Shown here: one piece after another, positions 22,440 through 33,045 of the stretch | Layout: the number at the start of each line of letters is the position of its first letter | Numbering within the stretch: position 1 is the stretch's first letter | Origin: Bubalus kerabau | Taxonomy: Eukaryota; Chordata; Mammalia; Artiodactyla; Bovidae | Assembly (NCBI RefSeq): GCF_029407905.1 | Contig: NC_073627.1 | Coordinates: forward strand, 130,957,697 to 131,021,696 | Direction: 5' to 3' | DNA length: 64,000 nucleotides | Notes under the pieces: generated by a model | Databases searched by the model: none | The model's input: only the letters and a program-made list of their open reading frames with translations | Told to the model about the DNA's origin: nothing | Made by a program: the position numbers and the translations under genes

Positions 22440-23570
22440 TGAATTAATTAAAAAATATTTATGAACTATCACATGTCAGGCTGTGATATGCTGGTATATG
22501 TTGTTGAAGGTATTGAATAAAAAAGTCAAAATCCTTGTTCTCCTGGAGCTTGCCTTTTGTAGAGAAGTAGACAACAAATGCCTACACCAAGGGTCTGTGG
22601 ACGGTGGTCATAGATTAAATGCAGCTCACCACCTTTGTTGTAATAAAGTTTTATTAGAACACAGCCATGCTCTTTTATTTATGCACTGTCTATGGCTGCT
22701 TTCATATTACATTGGCAGAGTAGAGCAGTTGTGATGGAGACCTTATGGCCTGCAAAGCCTAAAATATTTACCATCTGGCCCCTTTATAGAAAAAATTTGC
22801 CAACCTATGACCTAGAAACATAAGTATATGTCAGGTGATGATTTATTTCATGAAGAAAAATGAATAGGTGTGAAGGTAGAAATGATGGAAAGGAGGGTAC
22901 CTAGCTTTGCACTCTGATAGTGTGACCATCGAGGACAGATCTGAGTGAAGGAGGGACCAAGCCACGAGAGACAGATAACTGAGAAAGGGATTTAGAGAGG
23001 AAACAGCAAGCATAAAGATCACAGCCAAAAAACCAAGAAGGCTGTGGGGCTGACGCTGAGTGAGTGAGGAGAAGAGGAAAGAGAAGAGTGAGGAGAAGAG
23101 GAGAAGAGATGGGATTGGAGAGATGGTGAGGGGCCAGATCACAATGGATTGGACCTTGGTTAGCCTGAGTGATGTGTGAAGCCAGTGTAGGTCTGGGGCA
23201 GAAAATGGTCTGATTGTTTGGAAGGATCTCTTTGTCTGCTGTGTAGAGAGAAGGATGTCCGGTGAAGGGTAAAAGCAGAGAGCCCAGTTAAGGAGCAACC
23301 ACACCAGTCCAGGTAAGAAAGGCTCACATCTTGGACCAGGTCAGTAGCCTTGCACTGATGAGAGGTGGTCAGATTCTGGATACTATTTGAAGGTAGAGGC
23401 ACTGGAATTCCCTGATGGGTTAGCTGTAGAGTAATAGAGACTCCACAGTTTTTGGCCTGAGCATCTTAAAGAGTGGAGTTGGCATTTATGAGTTGGGGAA
23501 GAGGAGGCATTTATGAGTTTGGGAGAGTGAGTGAATGGGCACCAGGGTTTCTGCTTTGAGTGTATATTGA
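22440..23570 (-). mobile_element. L2 LINE relic, split by a hAT-like element
   Basis: The 3' end of a minus-strand L2 at 22440-22595 (aaatatttatgaactatcac, tccttgttctcctggagctt) is followed, after the insertion at 22596-22815, by more upstream L2 sequence at 22816-23570 (gccagatcacaatggattgg, ggatctctttgtctgctgtg, aaccacaccagtccaggtaa, cagattctggatactatttg). It may belong to the same ancient copy as the fragment at 26840-27480. Confidence 0.65.
22596..22815. mobile_element. hAT-like DNA transposon relic
   Basis: Blocks aaagttttattagaacacag, atggcctgcaaagcctaaaa and tttaccatctggccccttta, ending with a gccaacctatgac edge, match a common mammalian non-autonomous DNA repeat that I believe is of the hAT-Charlie group. 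I am not certain of the family name. It interrupts the L2 relic. Confidence 0.55.
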
Positions 23571-23819
23571 ATGGCAACACAGGATAGGCAGCTTCACCAC
23601 GACTGCCCTCCTTCACTCATCACCTATGGCCTGTGGGCCCTGAGTGGCCAGGTCCTGCTGACCCTTCACTTACTTCCTGCCTCTCTCTTTCTCAACCCTA
23701 CTGTCCAGCTATGCAGGTCTTCTGCTCTTGAGCAGATGGCACACCTTCCTGCCTGATGGCCCTTTCAGTGTGGCTCAATGCCCCTTCTCCACCCTCTCCT
23801 ATTGGCTGCACCTCCTCCT

Positions 23820-24275
23820 TCAGGTTGCAACTTGAACTTGACCTCCAAGAAGAGGTCTTGCCAGATCACCCTACCTAAAGTGTTCCTCCTTCCACTATTC
23901 TCTACCTCAGCCCCCATATCTTACTTCAGTAGTGCTTTTCCCAGTTTTCAATTATTTTATCTGTTTGTTTACTTGTCTTCTGTCTACCCTAATCCATGTG
24001 TGTGTGTTAGACACTCAGTCACGTCTGACTCTTTGTGATCCCATGAACTTGTAGCCCGCCAGGCTTCTCTGTCCATGGAATTCTCCAGGCAAGAATACTG
24101 GAGTGGATTGCCATTCCCTTACCGAGGGATTGAACCCTGGTCTCCTGCAGATTATTTACCATCTGAGCTATAGGGAAGCACTACCCTAAGCCACAGATTA
24201 TGTAAATAAATGAGAAGTCTGTGTCTGTCTTGTTCATTATCATGTCCCCAGAGCCTAGCACAGTCTCAACCTTTT
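23820..24275 (+). mobile_element. L2 LINE relic, split by a Bov-tA SINE
   Basis: The L2 segment (acctccaagaagaggtcttg, cctcagcccccatatcttac) stops at 23996 and resumes after the SINE as aatgagaagtctgtgtctgt cttgttc and catgtccccagagcctagca, the standard L2 3' end. Confidence 0.7.
23997..24180 (-). mobile_element. Bov-tA SINE
   Basis: Read on the minus strand. The tail is the tgtgtgtgttagacactcag side. The body contains tccatggaattctccaggca, and the tRNA-derived head is ccatctgagctatagggaag. The flanks form a clear TSD: ctaccctaatcca (23984-23996) and ctaccctaagcca (24181-24193), 12 of 13 bases. Confidence 0.93.
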
Positions 24276-24599
24276 AATTTTTCTTTTTCATATATAAAAC
24301 CCTTTCTTTATGCTGAAATCCTATGCAGGAGCATGGCATATGCATTAATTCATTCATTACACAGATAAAACAGGTGTGACTTTTGTTGAATTGGCACTGA
24401 GGGGCCCCATATTGTGGCCCCAGAACTGAGAACCATTGTTCTTGTCAAATTGAATACCTCCCATGGTCTAGTTATGAGAGTGTCAGAATGTCCAAGAGGT
24501 TCCATTTCCTAGGCTGTTAAATGCCAAAAGAGAAAAAAAAGAAACATCAACACGAGACTGGCAACATTTCATTTTGCTAAATAAAGACATGAGAAAAAT

Positions 24600-24905
24600 A
24601 AACAGCTACTCTCTTAGTCAGACTGGGCTGCAGGAACAACTCCCCAAGACTCACAGCCAAAGTTTATTTTTCACTCACACTGTGTGCCCAGCGAGGTTGG
24701 CAGGGTTGTGGTCACTGGGGGAGCCAGGTTGACAGAGGCTGCATCTTGACACATTTCCACAGTCTCTGAGGCTGGAAAGTGGAATTGCCTGACTCTCACA
24801 AATTCTGCCGGGAAGTGACTCATTCTTTTGACTTAACGTTTCATTGGTGAAAACAAGTCACTTGCCTGGACCTAACTGAAAGGGGGACTGGGAAGATTAA
24901 TCTTC
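24600..24905. repeat. Probable old interspersed repeat, class uncertain
   Basis: Phrases such as tcagactgggctgcaggaac, aagtttatttttcactcaca and catttcattggtgaaaacaa feel like a mammal-wide LTR or DNA repeat in reverse orientation. I cannot name it. Confidence 0.3.
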
Positions 24906-25944
24906 CCATGTGCTTGGGAGGTAAGAGTCAAAACAGTTATGACCAGACCCATGACTCCACCAACTACCAATGACAATCATTATAGTACCCAGAACATAAG
25001 AAGGACACCATATCAGAATAAAGGAAAACTTGAATAAATTAGCTTGATTCAAAAGTTGCTCTTTGTCCTTATTTTTCTTGTGTTCTCTGTGGACGAAAGG
25101 AATATAGTCACAGATTGGTGTGGTCCCCAGGCCAGTGCTGGTTAGCCAATGCTGGTTAGCCAATCCACTGGGTGGTCCCCCCTCCTCACCCGTATGCTGC
25201 TTCCTTTACCTGTAAGCTTGTCCTCTGCTTGGTCTCCCTGTTGCCCATTTTCTCCCATATTGCCCAATTTCTCCATTTTTCGAGCACCAGCAGGAAGCTT
25301 TCCCCAAGAAGGACGTCTTCCCTCCAGCATCACCATGACTTTGCCTCTTGGGGCTCTGAGCCCTTTCTGTTTTTCTGTGCATCACATTGAGGGGTTCAGA
25401 CTACACATGAGGAACAGAAAAGCTACAGTCTGTCCACAACCCTACTTGTTCATAGAAAAAGTGAAAAGGATAAGGGCAAAGGTTCATCAGTTAGAGTTCC
25501 TTACGCTGAGGGAAAGGAGATATTCAAAGGGAACAGATGGCCCAGGCACTATTTGGAAACCCTCAGAAGTACGGTTTCCCCCAGACAAATGTATCGACTG
25601 GGAAACACAGATGACAGGAGGCAGCAGAGTAAGCTTCAGGCACCTGGGCGCCTGTGTGCTTTGGAGCGCCTAGGCGGCTTCTCAGGTGTTTTGTGTTCTG
25701 ATTTTCCAGGGGAGGCTGGGGAAACTTTGTTTCTCCATCCCTGGGCAATTTCTGGCCCCAGAGCCAGCCAAAAATGATGAGGACCAGGAAGGAGAAGCAG
25801 GGCCATTTAGAAGAATGTACTGCAGCAGGCAAGGAGAGGTGACGGAGGGTTTTCAGGAACATCTCCTAGATGCCTTGGTCCATTCCAACCCACCGTCATA
25901 TCTCATGGTAAATATTTGTTAAACACCTACTTTTTGTGTGTGTG
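24906..25944. other. Unique stretch with a duplicated CCAAT motif
   Basis: No repeat recognised. The 14-mer tgctggttagccaa is exactly repeated in tandem (25136-25149, 25150-25163), giving two AGCCAAT motifs. A 174-codon plus frame (25149-25673) has no recognisable domain and no ATG start. Confidence 0.4.
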
Positions 25945-26062
25945 TGTGGTGCTTTTGACACATTCTCTCATTTGCTACTTGCTACATCCCTGTGGAAGGG
26001 AAATACACTTCCATTCTACAGATGAGGGACCAAAATGTCAGAGAGATTATGTAACTTTGGGG
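25945..26062 (-). repeat. MIR SINE relic
   Basis: Reverse-oriented MIR core: ccattctacagatgagggac, gagattatgtaactttgggg. Confidence 0.6.
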
Positions 26063-26084
26063 GATGGGTGTCACAGTTAGTATG

Positions 26085-26605
26085 GTAGGCTGAATAATAA
26101 TCTCCCAAATTATCCACATCCTAATCCCCAAAATCTGTGAATGAGTTACTTTACATGGCAAGAAGTGCTTTGAAGATGGACCTTAGGATAAGGACCTTGA
26201 GATGGAGAAATCATCCTACATTATCTATAAAGGGCCTGATCTAATTATCCTGGGAAGTGCCCAATGTAATCACAAGAGTCCTTTAAGAGGGAGATAGAAG
26301 GGTCTGAATCAGAGAAGGAGATGTGACCACAGAAGCAGAGGTCAGAGTGATACCATTGCTGGAAGGAAGCCACAAGACCAGGAATGCAGGCAGCCTTGAG
26401 AAGCTGGCAAAGGAAATGAACAGGCTCTCCCCTAAAGTCCCCAGAGGGACACAGTCTTGCTGATAGCTTGATTTCAGTCCTGTAAGACCCATCTTGGACT
26501 TCTGATCCCACAGAACTATAAAGTAATAAATCTGTGTTGTTTTTAAGCCATTCAGTTGGTGGTTTGTTTCAGTTTGTAACAGCGGCAAGTGGAAACTAAT
26601 AGAGG
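26085..26605 (+). mobile_element. Old LTR (ERVL/MaLR-like)
   Basis: Starts near ggtaggctgaataataatct and contains atcctaatccccaaaatctg, accttgagatggagaaatca, ccaatgtaatcacaagagtc and gacttctgatcccacagaac. It ends with aataaatctgtgttgttttt and gcggcaagtggaaactaata. A polyadenylation signal near the 3' end and the ggaaactaata terminus fit an old solo LTR. Subfamily not assigned. Same family as 28615-29055. Confidence 0.6.
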
Positions 26606-26839
26606 TTAGCAAGGAGGGGAGTAAGGCTTTGAGTACAGGCCTATCTGTCTTTGATGCCCATTATGCCATCAGCCCAGAGGCCTGGGTGCCAGGCCTGTAA
26701 CTCACTCTCTGAGGCCCACTTTCCTGCTGCATATAATTGTGGGGTTGGATTGTCCTGGTTGATTTCAGCTATAGGAGAACACAGTGGGAAGCTCCTGCCA
26801 TGGCCCAGCGATAATGACCTGAACCACAAATAAGACAGC

Positions 26840-27480
26840 TGGGCAGTAGAGGAGAATGTAGGAGCTGGTTATGAGAAAATAACAGAGATGGGATATGGTG
26901 AGTAGTTAGATGTGGCAAGTGTCTTGTGTAATGGTGTGGGCTGGGAGGTGTCATTCACCTAGATGGGACACAATGGAGGAGGACCCAGGTTTTAGTGAAG
27001 ATGAGGTCAGACTGGGGCCTGTTGAGTATGATGTTTATGTGAAACTGATCCCTGGGGGAGGGGAGGACCATGTGGATCTTGGGATCAGGAGAGTGACTTG
27101 GGGGACAGCTAAAGATCTGGGCATTGCAGGTGAATAGATGGTCGTTGAACCTGTGGAGTGAGGACTGTGAGAAGAGAGGAGAGCCAATGATGAACCTTCA
27201 GGGGAACCAAAACAAGGAGCAGCCAGAGGAAGAGGACTCAGAAGCAGACTGAGAAGCAGCCAGGCAGCAGGCAAGCCAATGAAGAGAGGGAGGGAGAAGG
27301 GGAGGGCGGAAGGGAGAGAGAAGGCGTGTGATGACATCAAAAGCTGACTGCAGCTGGGGTAAGTGAGACATGTCATTAGGCTTGGGAATTCAGAATCCAT
27401 TGGTGACCTTCACGAGCACCGTTTCCATGGAGAGGTGGGTAAAAGCCAGATTGCTTTGGGATAAGGAAGGGAAGGGAGGG
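26840..27480 (-). mobile_element. L2 LINE relic, reverse-transcriptase region
   Basis: Reverse-strand L2 ORF2 blocks occur in order: ccaggttttagtgaagatga, gatcttgggatcaggagagt, catctgggcattgcaggtga-like text, agcagactgagaagcagcca, ccattggtgaccttcacgag and aaaagccagattgctttggg. In L2 these encode part of the reverse transcriptase. This copy is too decayed to keep a reading frame. Confidence 0.55.
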
Positions 27481-28125
27481 GAGGACACTCGAATGGCAAG
27501 TTATTAGAGAGACATGTTCCATTTAGCTTGGAGAAAGGTGTGCTTAGATGTGATACAAAACACTCCAAAGATAGTCAGAAAGCTTTCCAAACACCCATGA
27601 GAAGGGGAAAAAATTCCTTAATAACATAACAAAAACTACTCAAAAGACCGACAATAACCCCACATGGTAGTCAAAATAAGAGGGGAATAAAAGCTTCCCA
27701 GGAAAGTGGCAATATGAGGGACTTTGGGGATCAGCTGTACTATGGCCACTGTCCTTCCCAGGCTGCTCTGCACCCAGCCCATTTGTCCTAAGGGCCAAGA
27801 GCCCTGGAGAGCAACATTCAGGTCATGTCCTTTACCAGCCTCAGTTCCTAACTGTCAATGCCAGGCACTCCTTTGGTCAGATGCTGGTTGCTTGATTTCC
27901 TAACCTTTCTGTATCATTTAGGCTGGGGAGATTCTTGAGCTGCAGCTACTCCAGCATCCACAGGAAGGAGACCATATGGGCTCAAGGTCAAGGAGCAGAT
28001 ACTGCTGACGCCCTGGCTCACCCTTTAGGTCCACAGCCTGACTCTCACTCACCAGCACCTGCATGTGGGCTCTCTCTGGACAACAGAGCCTACTCCCTAT
28101 TTAAGTATGCAGACGGATGAATTAC
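27481..28125. other. Unique non-coding stretch
   Basis: No repeat or gene recognised. Confidence 0.4.
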
Positions 28126-28129
28126 TTCC

Positions 28130-28440
28130 ACTGTCCCTTGCTCCTCGGACCAATCCTCAACAAAGACTGCAGGGAGCTGGTGTATCCACACCCCAGCTCT
28201 GTCACCCGTTGGGCAGGAGAACTGTGAGATGAAGCTCTGCACTGTCACTCACAGTCCCAGCAAGACTGAGATCCAGGTGTTCACGGTGGTAAGTAGCTTG
28301 ATAACACCATCTACTGCTTTCCTTTTCTGCCTTACTTCCCGTGTTTCGTGGGACTGCCTCCCAAATAAACGACTTGCACTGGAATCCTTTTCTTGAGGTG
28401 TGCTGCTGGGGCAACCTAAATGAAGTGGGAGGGATCATCT
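28130..28440 (+). mobile_element. Possible old LTR 3' part
   Basis: The end cctcccaaataaacgacttg, followed by ctggaatccttttcttgagg and gctgctggggcaacctaaat, resembles the R/U5 end of an ancient ERV-type LTR with an AATAAA signal. The 5' boundary is unclear. Confidence 0.4.
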
Positions 28441-28614
28441 GATCCACTGCGTGTGAACCTTCCTGCATATAAGTGAAGACTGGTTCCTGACAGCTGTGAC
28501 GTCAGTTTTTACCAGTTATCCACAGCTTTAGTATCACCAGCATCCAGACCTACTAGGTCCCAGCTCCAGGCTAAGGGACCCAAACATTTTCTCATCTGTG
28601 CAAGAGGTCCTGGT

Positions 28615-29055
28615 GGTACATGGGATAATGCACCCACAAAGATGTCCACATCCCATTCCTGCAACCTGTGAATAGGTTACCTTACCTGGAAAGAGAGACT
28701 ATAGTTATGATTCAGTACCTTGAGGTGGGGAGTTTATTCTGGACTATCATATTGGTCCTTTGTAAGAGGGAGGTAGAGGAGTCAGAGGAGAGACAGGAAA
28801 TGTAACAAGGGAAGCAGATGTCAGAGTGATGTGAGGAGGGAACCACGAATCAAGGAATTGCAGGTGGCCTTTAGAAGCTGGAAAAGGCAAGGAAGAAGAT
28901 TTTCCCTTAAAGCCTCCAAAAGGAAAACAGCTCTGTCAACATGCTGATTCTAGAACTTCTGACCTCTAGAACTGTAAGATAATAAATCTGTACTGTTTTA
29001 AGCCACTAAGTTTGCAGTAACTCATTGCAGCAGCCACAGGAAATCATTAATAATA
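28615..29055 (+). mobile_element. Old LTR, same family as 26085-26605
   Basis: Shared blocks: aaagatgtccacatcccatt, acctgtgaataggttacctt, taccttgaggtggggagttt, agaagctggaaaaggcaagg, ataataaatctgtactgttt, taagccactaagtttgcagt, aggaaatcattaataat. An L2 relic lies between it and its relative, so the two are not a proviral pair. Confidence 0.6.
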
Positions 29056-29232
29056 CACTCAATGTAGAGGTTAAGTATATAGATTCTGGAGCCAGAAAGC
29101 CCCAATTCAAAGCCTGATTCTATCATTTACTAGCTGTGTGATCTTGAGCAAGTAATACCTCTCTGTTCCCACCAGTAAAATGAGAATAGTAATAACATCT
29201 GACTCAAGGTTATTGCGAGGCTTAAATGAGTT

Positions 29233-29934
29233 GAGTTGAGTTCAGTTCAGTTCCTCAGTCATGTCTGACTCTTTGCGACCCCACGAACTGCAGCACGCCA
29301 GGCTTCCCTGTCCATCACCAACTTCCAGAGCTTACTCAAACTCATGTCCATTGAGTCAGTGTTGCTATCCAACCATCTCATCTTCTGTCGTCCCCTTCTC
29401 CTCCCACTTTCAATCTTTCCCAGCATCAGGGTCTTTTCCGATGAGTCAGCTCTTCGCATCAGGTGGCCAAAGTATTGGAGTTTCAGCTTCAGCATCTGTC
29501 CTTCCAATGAATATTCAACAGGACTGATTTCCTTTAGGATGGACTGGTTGGATCTCCTTGCTGTCCAAGGGACTCTCAAGAGTCTTCTCCAACACCACAG
29601 TTCAAAAGCATCAATTCTTTGACACTCAGCTTTCTTTATAGTCCAACTTTCACATCCATACATGACTACTGGAAAAACCATAGCTTTGACTAGATGGACC
29701 TTTGTAAGCAAAGTAATGTCTCTGCTTTTTAATATGCTGTCTAGGTTGGTCATAACTTTTCTTCCAAGGAGTAAGTGTCTTTTAATTTCATGGCTGCAGT
29801 TACCATCTGCAGTGATTTTGGAGTCCAAAAATATAAAGTCTGTCATGGTTTCCATTGTTTCCCCATCTATTTGCCATGAAGTGATGGGACCAGATGCCAT
29901 GATCTTAGTTTTCTGAATGTTGAGTTTAAGCCAA
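29233..29934 (-). mobile_element. BovB LINE copy A, 5'-truncated
   Basis: The BovB 3' tip (gttgagttcagttcagttcc on the plus strand) is at the low-coordinate end. The sequence is truncated within ORF2 at the ttctgaatgttgagtttaag side. A perfect 12-bp target-site duplication cttaaatgagtt flanks it (29221-29232, 29935-29946), so the insertion is complete and undisturbed. BovB is an RTE-clade LINE that mobilises itself and the Bov SINEs. Confidence 0.95.
29259..29900 (-). pseudogene. BovB ORF2 C-terminal fragment, 213 codons open
   Basis: This fragment lies downstream of the reverse-transcriptase active site and covers the thumb and C-terminal region of BovB ORF2. Landmarks are MASGPITSWQIDGE at the start, then VVMYGCESWT, ECQRIDAFELWCWRRLLRVP and VMDREAWRAAVRGVAKSQT at the natural C-terminus. 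No stop or frameshift interrupts it. At the position where copies D and F carry a TGA it has CAA (Q). It lacks the YADD palm motif and the N-terminal endonuclease, so it cannot be active. Confidence 0.85.
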
Positions 29935-29990
29935 CTTAAATGAGTTAATACATGCTTATTTTACATGCTCAGAGAACTCACATGGCTTGC

Positions 29991-30289
29991 CAAAGGCCAC
30001 AGAGTTAGAGTCAGAGCCCTCAGTTCCATTGGCCCAGATGCAGATGGAATGCAACTCTCCCAACAAGAACTTGGTCTTCTGTCCTTTTACCTACCCTCTG
30101 ACCTGCTCTGCTCAGCCACGCACCTTTTTGTAGTTGGTCACCAGCTCAGATTGCAGGTGGCTAGAAAACACTGTAATTTTCATTAAATGTGTGAAGGGCT
30201 ACCTCATAATACCCTTGAAACAACTCTAGTTGTGGGGAGTGGCAGTTGGGCTGGGCAGGGAGTAGCACCCTCAATCTGGGAATAAAGAA
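29991..30289. other. Unique non-coding stretch
   Basis: Only MIR-like hints (cacatggcttgccaaaggcc acagagttagagtcagag, near 29980-30020). Nothing else recognised. Confidence 0.4.
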
Positions 30290-30395
30290 ATAGGTTGAGA
30301 GAGGTTAGAAGACTTGCTCAAGGTCAATGGGCTCTTGAGAGGTAGAGCTGAGGGAGGAGGCAGGTCTCCAGGCTCCTGATGCTGAGCCTTTCAGG
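30290..30395 (-). repeat. MIR SINE relic
   Basis: Reverse-oriented core: gagaggttagaagacttgct, caaggtcaatgggctcttga, gaggtagagctgagggagg. Confidence 0.6.
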
Positions 30396-30900
30396 CTGCC
30401 TGTCAAATCCTTCTAAAGGCGCCTGCTAATTTCCTGCTGTTCAAATCCCAGCCAGTGAGAACTGCCATTGATTTAATGCTCGTTTAAGAGAATGTGATAG
30501 AAATCCTGCGTAGGTGGCCACTAGGATGTACACATTTTATTTCCCTTAATATTGCTTTAACTGAGTATCCCCTGGGCAAATACTTTGATTACCAAATGTT
30601 TGTGCTTCAAGGATTTAACTAAGTTAGACTTTTCCAGTGGCTGAAAAATACTGAGCTCTGTGATTATTTTGATTTTTCTGATGCATACAGTGGAAACCCA
30701 GAGTCCCTTGTCAGGGTTCACCGTCCTACAGCACGGGGAGCCTGCGTCACTGAATTCCCCGTGACAGTGAACAAATTCCTTTCCCTCTCTGGGCCCCCAG
30801 CAACTTGCTCTGGGAAATGAGGGGGTTGGACTAGATAATCCCTAAGGGTTTTCCTAGCTGGCGGTTCTGACGACGAACCCGCTCCCCAGCCCCCACTCGC
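30396..30900. other. Unique stretch, rising GC at its 3' edge
   Basis: No gene or repeat recognised. GC and CpG rise at 30860-30920 next to the microsatellite. This is too short to call a CpG island. Confidence 0.4.
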
Positions 30901-30901
30901 G

Positions 30902-30914
30902 ACGCGCGCGTGTG

Positions 30915-30954
<40 letters not shown>

Positions 30955-30958
30955 TCGA

Positions 30959-31007
<49 letters not shown>

Positions 31008-31012
31008 TCGAT
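30902..31012. repeat. Compound CG/CA microsatellite with a duplicated unit
   Basis: A CG/TG block (acgcgcgcgtgtgcgcgcg) runs into about 15 CA repeats, then acacgtgtcgat (30948-30959), about 22 AC repeats (30961-31004) and a second acacgtgtcgat (31001-31012). Two uninterrupted alternating purine-pyrimidine tracts result (30902-30955, 30960-31008), a classical Z-DNA-prone arrangement. Frames with VCVC or THTH runs here are artefacts. Confidence 0.95.
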
Positions 31013-31594
31013 GGTTCCTAGGAGCATAGAGCGTCTCTCCCAGCCTGTGTGCTTGGTCTCTGCCCTGAGTCCCAGCGCAGGAGGAAGGGCAGCCAGCGTC
31101 ATCAGGAGCTGAGCCCTTGCCCCTCCCGCATCCCGGCCGCTTTTGCTTGCTCTTTGCTGTCATGGGGAAGCTATTCTGGCCCAGCCTCAACTCTTCCAGC
31201 GCAGAGGGGAAGTTACCATGAGGAGCTGGACCTCCTCTTGGCAATGCAGATAGGAATGCCTGTTTCCTGGGTCCTTCATTTTGCCTGTTAAGTGCCTTGA
31301 CTGAGGGGGGCGCAGCGAATGGCTGAAAGCCAACTGTTGTTTCATGGTCAACTACACTGACAATGATCCGTCCATTGACTTTTTTACATTGTAAAGATGA
31401 CCTTTTCCTTACTTTTAAAGTTGGACATTTTCAACTTATTTTGTACTGCCAGTGATCACCCAAGTTGTGTAGCATTCTTCGAAGCGTGAGGTTTTTATGT
31501 CCTTGAGGACGTCTTAGAGCGCCAGTGTTCTCAGGCCTCAGCAGACTGGGGATATAAGTGATATTCTGGTGACATGAATGCCCAAGTCTTGGTG
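31013..31594. other. Unique stretch flanking the microsatellite
   Basis: GC-rich from 31040 to 31140, then ordinary. No exon or promoter can be supported. Confidence 0.4.
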
Positions 31595-31760
31595 GCAATT
31601 AGCCCTGACCTGGATCTGAATTCAGGAAAGTCTGAGTTCAAATTCTGTCTCTGTTTGCTCTCCAGCTATTTGAATTTGAGCAGGTTGTTCAGCTTTGTGA
31701 GAATTACACGAAATGCCAGACTGATTTGCAGTAGCTGCTCAGTAAATATTACTTTCCTTC
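31595..31760 (+). repeat. MIR SINE relic
   Basis: MIR blocks ctggatctgaattcaggaaa, ttgaatttgagcaggttgtt and the 3' end gtagctgctcagtaaatatt. Confidence 0.6.
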
Positions 31761-32964
31761 CCAAGGGCACCGTTTTGCTCATGCACCACAGGGGAACTGG
31801 ATATCTTCCCAACTCTGAGCATCCCAAAACTTTAAAAAACTTTGAAGAGCTGATGGAGGTGTTGTTTGAGCTTGGTGTGGAAGAAATGCATAGAGTTTGG
31901 AAGTATGAAAATGGGGAAAGGATATTCTACAAAGGAAGAATATAGTGAACAAAGGCCCAGGAGCAATAATATATACTATGGTAGGGCTAAATGAGTCACT
32001 TGCATTTGGGCCCTATTAGGTCTGGCAGTTTAGACAGCTTTGTTTTTCTTTTTCCTTCCCCCCCCCAGTTTGCTTCTTTACTTCTTAACTGTCTGCGAGA
32101 GGTTAAAGCAATCTGAATTAAGTTAGTTAAATTGACTTTTATTATTGAATTATAATCATTTGTGCAATTATGAAACCAGGTGTTCCTGATTGAGATCAAT
32201 TATTCCTTCACCTGATCACTATAGAGCTAATAAGGACTTAGAATTGCTGTTCAAGTGTACTTCCAGCCGGGTTGAAGCCTTCTGGAAAGGCATTTATTAA
32301 GCCAAAGAGTGGTGGAAAAAAAATCCAGGGGAGAACAAGGACAGAGATGAAAATCCTTTAGGAAAAGGCCTAGAAAGGCTGATTTGATCATTAAGTAGCC
32401 TTGATGCATGTGGCTGGCTGTTGACAAGGAATCTTTGAGGTGTTTGCACAGGAACTTGGGTGGGGGTAAGGCAGAGTGGGGGCGGGGGAGGCATGGGAGG
32501 GAGGCAGGAAATGAGGACACACACAGTGTAAACTGAGGGTTAGAGCCTGTCTATGCTGTGTTCCTCTACTGAGGTGGAGTTGTCCTCTCTCCCTCCTGAG
32601 GCTTCATCTTGACTCCAGTGAGGATACGAAGACGCCATGGCATCCACTTCCACTGCGTGAGGAGTGTGTGGAGTGGACACACAGCCTCTGTTCCAGGAGG
32701 TGTTGGATTCCTAGAGTTCTAGGTTCCTTCACATCTGATCCCTGTGAGACCTCCGTGAGGAGGTCAGAGCAATAGTAGCTAGTCTTATCTAACAAGTGGT
32801 GACCCTGACACTTGGTCAACAGATTTGCCTTCATTCACAGAATGAACGAACAAGATGGGGCTGGGACCAAGCCCTCCAGGTGCCAAGACTGCTGTGTAAG
32901 GATCACAACTTTATTGCCACATGCTACTTTCCATAAGCAAGTAGAGTGAATCGGTCATCTCTAC
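31761..32964. other. Unique non-coding stretch
   Basis: No gene or repeat family recognised. Confidence 0.4.
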
Positions 32965-33045
32965 AGTGGTGTGCAAGCTAAGATACATGTAAAAATCCCC
33001 TGGGGAGATTAAAAGCATACCGGATGCTTGGGCATTCTCTAGATT
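32965..33045. mobile_element. MER5-like hAT fragment
   Basis: The phrase aaaaatcccctggggagatt aaaagcatac resembles the arm of a MER5-type hAT-Charlie element. It ends at the BovB copy B boundary. Confidence 0.4.

Larger units (their letters stand above)
29060..29990 (+). repeat. MIR SINE relic, interrupted by BovB copy A
   Basis: Left part 29060-29232 (tggagccagaaagccccaat, ctagctgtgtgatcttgagc, ttattgcgaggcttaaatga). The MIR 3' part resumes after 29946 (aatacatgcttattttacat). The 12-bp TSD of BovB lies inside the MIR. Confidence 0.8.

Noticed and set aside
22843..23304. 153-codon minus-strand frame rich in S, L and F
   Set aside because: It lies inside the L2 relic and its purine-rich complement, and does not follow the L2 ORF2 sense frame.
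25149..25673. 174-codon open frame, plus strand
   Set aside because: No ATG start, composition of ordinary intergenic DNA, no known motif.
26085..29055. Two related LTRs in the same orientation as a provirus
   Set aside because: The DNA between them is an L2 relic and unique sequence with no retroviral genes. They are separate solo LTRs.
30860..31140. CpG island or promoter
   Set aside because: CpGs are mostly within the CG/CA microsatellite and the flanking GC-rich part is short. No TATA, initiator or exon is evident.
30718..31244. Frames encoding VCVC or THTH runs
   Set aside because: They are translations of the CA microsatellite.
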